In this document: piece after piece, positions 5,965 to 7,537 of the stretch
How the letters are laid out: each line of letters begins with the position of its first letter
Numbering within the stretch: position 1 is the first letter of the stretch
Source: Euryarchaeota archaeon UBA10
GTDB taxonomy: Archaea > Thermoplasmatota > Poseidoniia > Poseidoniales > Poseidoniaceae
Assembly: GCA_002498185.1 (NCBI GenBank)
Contig: DAGO01000006.1
Location: forward strand, 1 to 7,537
Length of the DNA: 7,537 bases
Direction of reading: 5' to 3'
Translations under genes and position numbers: made by a program
The notes under the pieces: model-generated
Told to the model about the DNA's origin: nothing
Databases searched by the model: none
Seen by the model: only the letters and a program-made list of their open reading frames with translations

Positions 5965-7416
5965 ATGGAGAAGAAGTTCTGGCGGGCACTTCTCCTGATT
6001 GGAATCGCAATGCATTTTCTTGCTGCATTTCTGATGCCGCTTGGATTGGATGCCCATGTTCATGCATCATATGTCAGCGACGGAATGGACGATGGTGAAG
6101 CTCACCTAGAGTGGGGCGAACTGAGGCCTGATTCTCCTGAGAGTTCAACTCCCAAAGAAGTACCAGCTGATGACAAATGGTTCGCTTGGCATTCGATAAT
6201 TGAGATATGGTTCACGGCTTTCTCCGCTTCAGTTACCTCTTTACACATATTGAGCCTAATAGGAGGACTAGGTTGTCTCGCTACAATTTTCCTCGTGACA
6301 CGGAACCTGTTTGACTCTGAGCAGGCTCTAAGGCTGACAGCCTTGGCATCGATATATCCTCCACTGATTCGGGCAACTGGCCGATTTTATCAGGAAGGAA
6401 TAATTTTGATTTTAATCACACTAGCAGTCTATTCGATTATTCGAGCAGTAAGGGATTCAAAGTTCAGTTATTGGTGGGCAATTCCTGTACTGTGTGGCGT
6501 TTTGATATTGTCATTCAAAGGGATGCCACTGTGGTATATTCTTCCAGCCATTGCGGTATTGCTGGCCTCTAGCAGATTAGAGATGAATCAAATTCATATT
6601 GCAATCATTGCATTATTCGTACAATTGGTAATCCTATACCGTAACGAAGTTTCACTTTCTCACCCAGATATCGTGCCAGCACTACTATCTTCATTCATAG
6701 GTTATTTCTTATTCGTAATCTGCGGTATGCTCATTATTTCAAAGGATGAATCCCCTTCTAATTTCGAGTCTGATTTACTGTTCCGCGGTTCAAAAATGGT
6801 CGCAGCATGTCTGATTGGATGGGTTGCAGCGTTGTGGGTTACTGAAGCTGTAGCTTTGGAGAAGGGCTTTTTCGACATCGTTTATTCGTTCAGAAATAAT
6901 CCAAGATATTTCTCACTATTACTCATACCACTATGGTTCAGCCGATTACTGAAAACGGACTCAGTCGGCCTTTCAAGTGATAACGGAGAAAATAAAATCG
7001 TTGTAGGGCTTGTTTCAGCATTACTTGTCATCAACATCTTGGTACTTTCAACAACGGGAACAACAGGTTCTGAATACGTAGGTTCACACTTGGGCGATGA
7101 GATTACAGATGACGAGGATTTGTTATTTGTCTCCGACTCACCCCTTGCCATGCATCGTTTGTACTCGATCAAATTCTCAATGGACCCCGACAGTGATGGA
7201 GAAAGCATTGGCCACTGGCGCTCCAATGATTCAGGGTGGCAAGTGGAATTATTAGAGTGCGATCAATTATCTAATGTGACATGGATTTTCGTATTCCATG
7301 ACTTGACGCCATCGATATCATCAGAATGGGAAGAAGTCGATTTCGAAGGTTCAGACAAAGTTAGTCAAGGGTACCAGTTGTACAAATGGGGTGGAGAAGG
7401 TGAGCGATGTGCTTGA
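5965..7416 (+). CDS. Polytopic membrane protein, probable GT-C/GT39-like glycosyltransferase
   Basis: A 483-residue protein. A first membrane helix (about 6-27) is followed by LGLDAHVH (26-33), placed where GT-C transferases (PMT and ArnT types) carry an acidic catalytic residue at the start of the first outer loop; D29 is the candidate. That loop runs to about 75. Further hydrophobic segments lie at about 77-111, 143-160, 168-200, 208-224, 236-258, 277-297, 315-328 and 345-362, roughly 8-10 helices in all. The stretch IRATGRFYQEG (135-145) resembles the conserved Arg/Tyr/Glu region after helix 3-4 in this class. Residues about 363-483 form a soluble domain starting with DEDLLFVSDSP, as in several GT39 relatives. 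Such enzymes transfer a sugar from a lipid carrier on the outer membrane face. The assignment rests on topology and weak motifs; another membrane family remains possible. An ATG at 5923 would add 14 polar residues. Confidence 0.75.
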   Translation: MEKKFWRALLLIGIAMHFLAAFLMPLGLDAHVHASYVSDGMDDGEAHLEWGELRPDSPESSTPKEVPADDKWFAWHSIIEIWFTAFSASVTSLHILSLIGGLGCLATIFLVTRNLFDSEQALRLTALASIYPPLIRATGRFYQEGIILILITLAVYSIIRAVRDSKFSYWWAIPVLCGVLILSFKGMPLWYILPAIAVLLASSRLEMNQIHIAIIALFVQLVILYRNEVSLSHPDIVPALLSSFIGYFLFVICGMLIISKDESPSNFESDLLFRGSKMVAACLIGWVAALWVTEAVALEKGFFDIVYSFRNNPRYFSLLLIPLWFSRLLKTDSVGLSSDNGENKIVVGLVSALLVINILVLSTTGTTGSEYVGSHLGDEITDDEDLLFVSDSPLAMHRLYSIKFSMDPDSDGESIGHWRSNDSGWQVELLECDQLSNVTWIFVFHDLTPSISSEWEEVDFEGSDKVSQGYQLYKWGGEGERCA

Positions 7417-7537
7417 GGGAGTGAAAGTATTGGACCTCTCGAGGATTCTAGCAGGCCCATACTGTGCGCAAATGCTGTCAGATTTAGGTGCCCAAGTCAC
7501 CAAAGTTGAGGCGCCTTGGGGGGATGATACACGAGGC
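7400..7537 (+). CDS. CaiB/BaiF family III CoA-transferase, N-terminus only (runs off right edge)
   Basis: Only 46 codons are present. VLEGVKVLDLSRILAGPYC followed by QMLSDLGAQVTKVEAP and GDDTRG is the hallmark N-terminus of family III CoA-transferases, which include formyl-CoA transferase, carnitine CoA-transferase and alpha-methylacyl-CoA racemase. These move CoA between acyl groups or epimerise 2-methylacyl-CoA. The catalytic Asp, usually near residue 170, lies beyond the window, so the subfamily cannot be told. The start is taken as GTG 7400, preceded by GGTGGA; GTG 7409, preceded by GGTGAG, and GTG 7391 are alternatives. From 7400 it overlaps the membrane-protein gene by 17 bases in another frame, consistent with one transcript. 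Its metabolic role has no obvious link to the glycan-type genes upstream. Confidence 0.88.
   Translation, partial: MSDVLEGVKVLDLSRILAGPYCAQMLSDLGAQVTKVEAPWGDDTRG

Noticed and set aside
6882..7226. Minus-strand open frame of 114 codons
   Set aside because: Opposite the membrane-protein gene, with low-complexity Ser-rich translation; a shadow.
1..7537. A defence island, CRISPR array, integrase or insertion sequence
   Set aside because: No regular repeats, transposase or integrase motifs, or tRNA were seen. The helicase alone, although similar families occur in defence systems, has no nuclease or effector partner here.

Overview
The window looks like a piece of an archaeal chromosome, most probably a marine Thermoplasmatota (Marine Group II / Poseidoniales-like). 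This rests on moderate GC content, Shine-Dalgarno motifs of the GGTGAT/AGGTG type, an Upf1/IGHMBP2-like helicase, and proteins in which zinc-ribbon, proline-rich and TPR-like modules are strung together. The lineage is inferred from gene content and style; no rRNA or other marker gene is present.

There are two divergent gene blocks. The left block (about 1-3321) is on the minus strand, read from right to left. It holds a superfamily 1B helicase, an RDD-family membrane protein 19 bases downstream or more (depending on its start), and an unrecognised protein with a probable N-terminal beta-sandwich followed by a Pro-rich tail, which is cut by the left edge. The right block (about 3445-7537) is on the plus strand. 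It holds a zinc-ribbon/acidic/Pro-rich/TPR-like protein, a GNAT acetyltransferase, a NodB-type polysaccharide deacetylase, a polytopic membrane protein resembling GT-C glycosyltransferases, and the first 46 codons of a family III (CaiB/BaiF) CoA-transferase cut by the right edge. The blocks face away from each other across a short region near 3322-3444 that must hold both promoters.

Genes in the right block are very closely packed (gaps of 10, 0 and 38 bases, then a 17-base overlap), so they are probably co-transcribed. The acetyltransferase, deacetylase and membrane glycosyltransferase together suggest modification of a cell-surface glycan or glycolipid, though no substrate can be read from the sequence. 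The CoA-transferase is probably a metabolic neighbour. There is no stretch over 300 bases without a gene, and I found no tRNA, rRNA, CRISPR array, insertion sequence or sign of recent transfer. I do not see a clear-cut new system. The most unusual items are the zinc-ribbon/TPR-like protein, the left-edge protein with a repeated REAPLS motif, and a perfect hairpin spanning the deacetylase stop codon.
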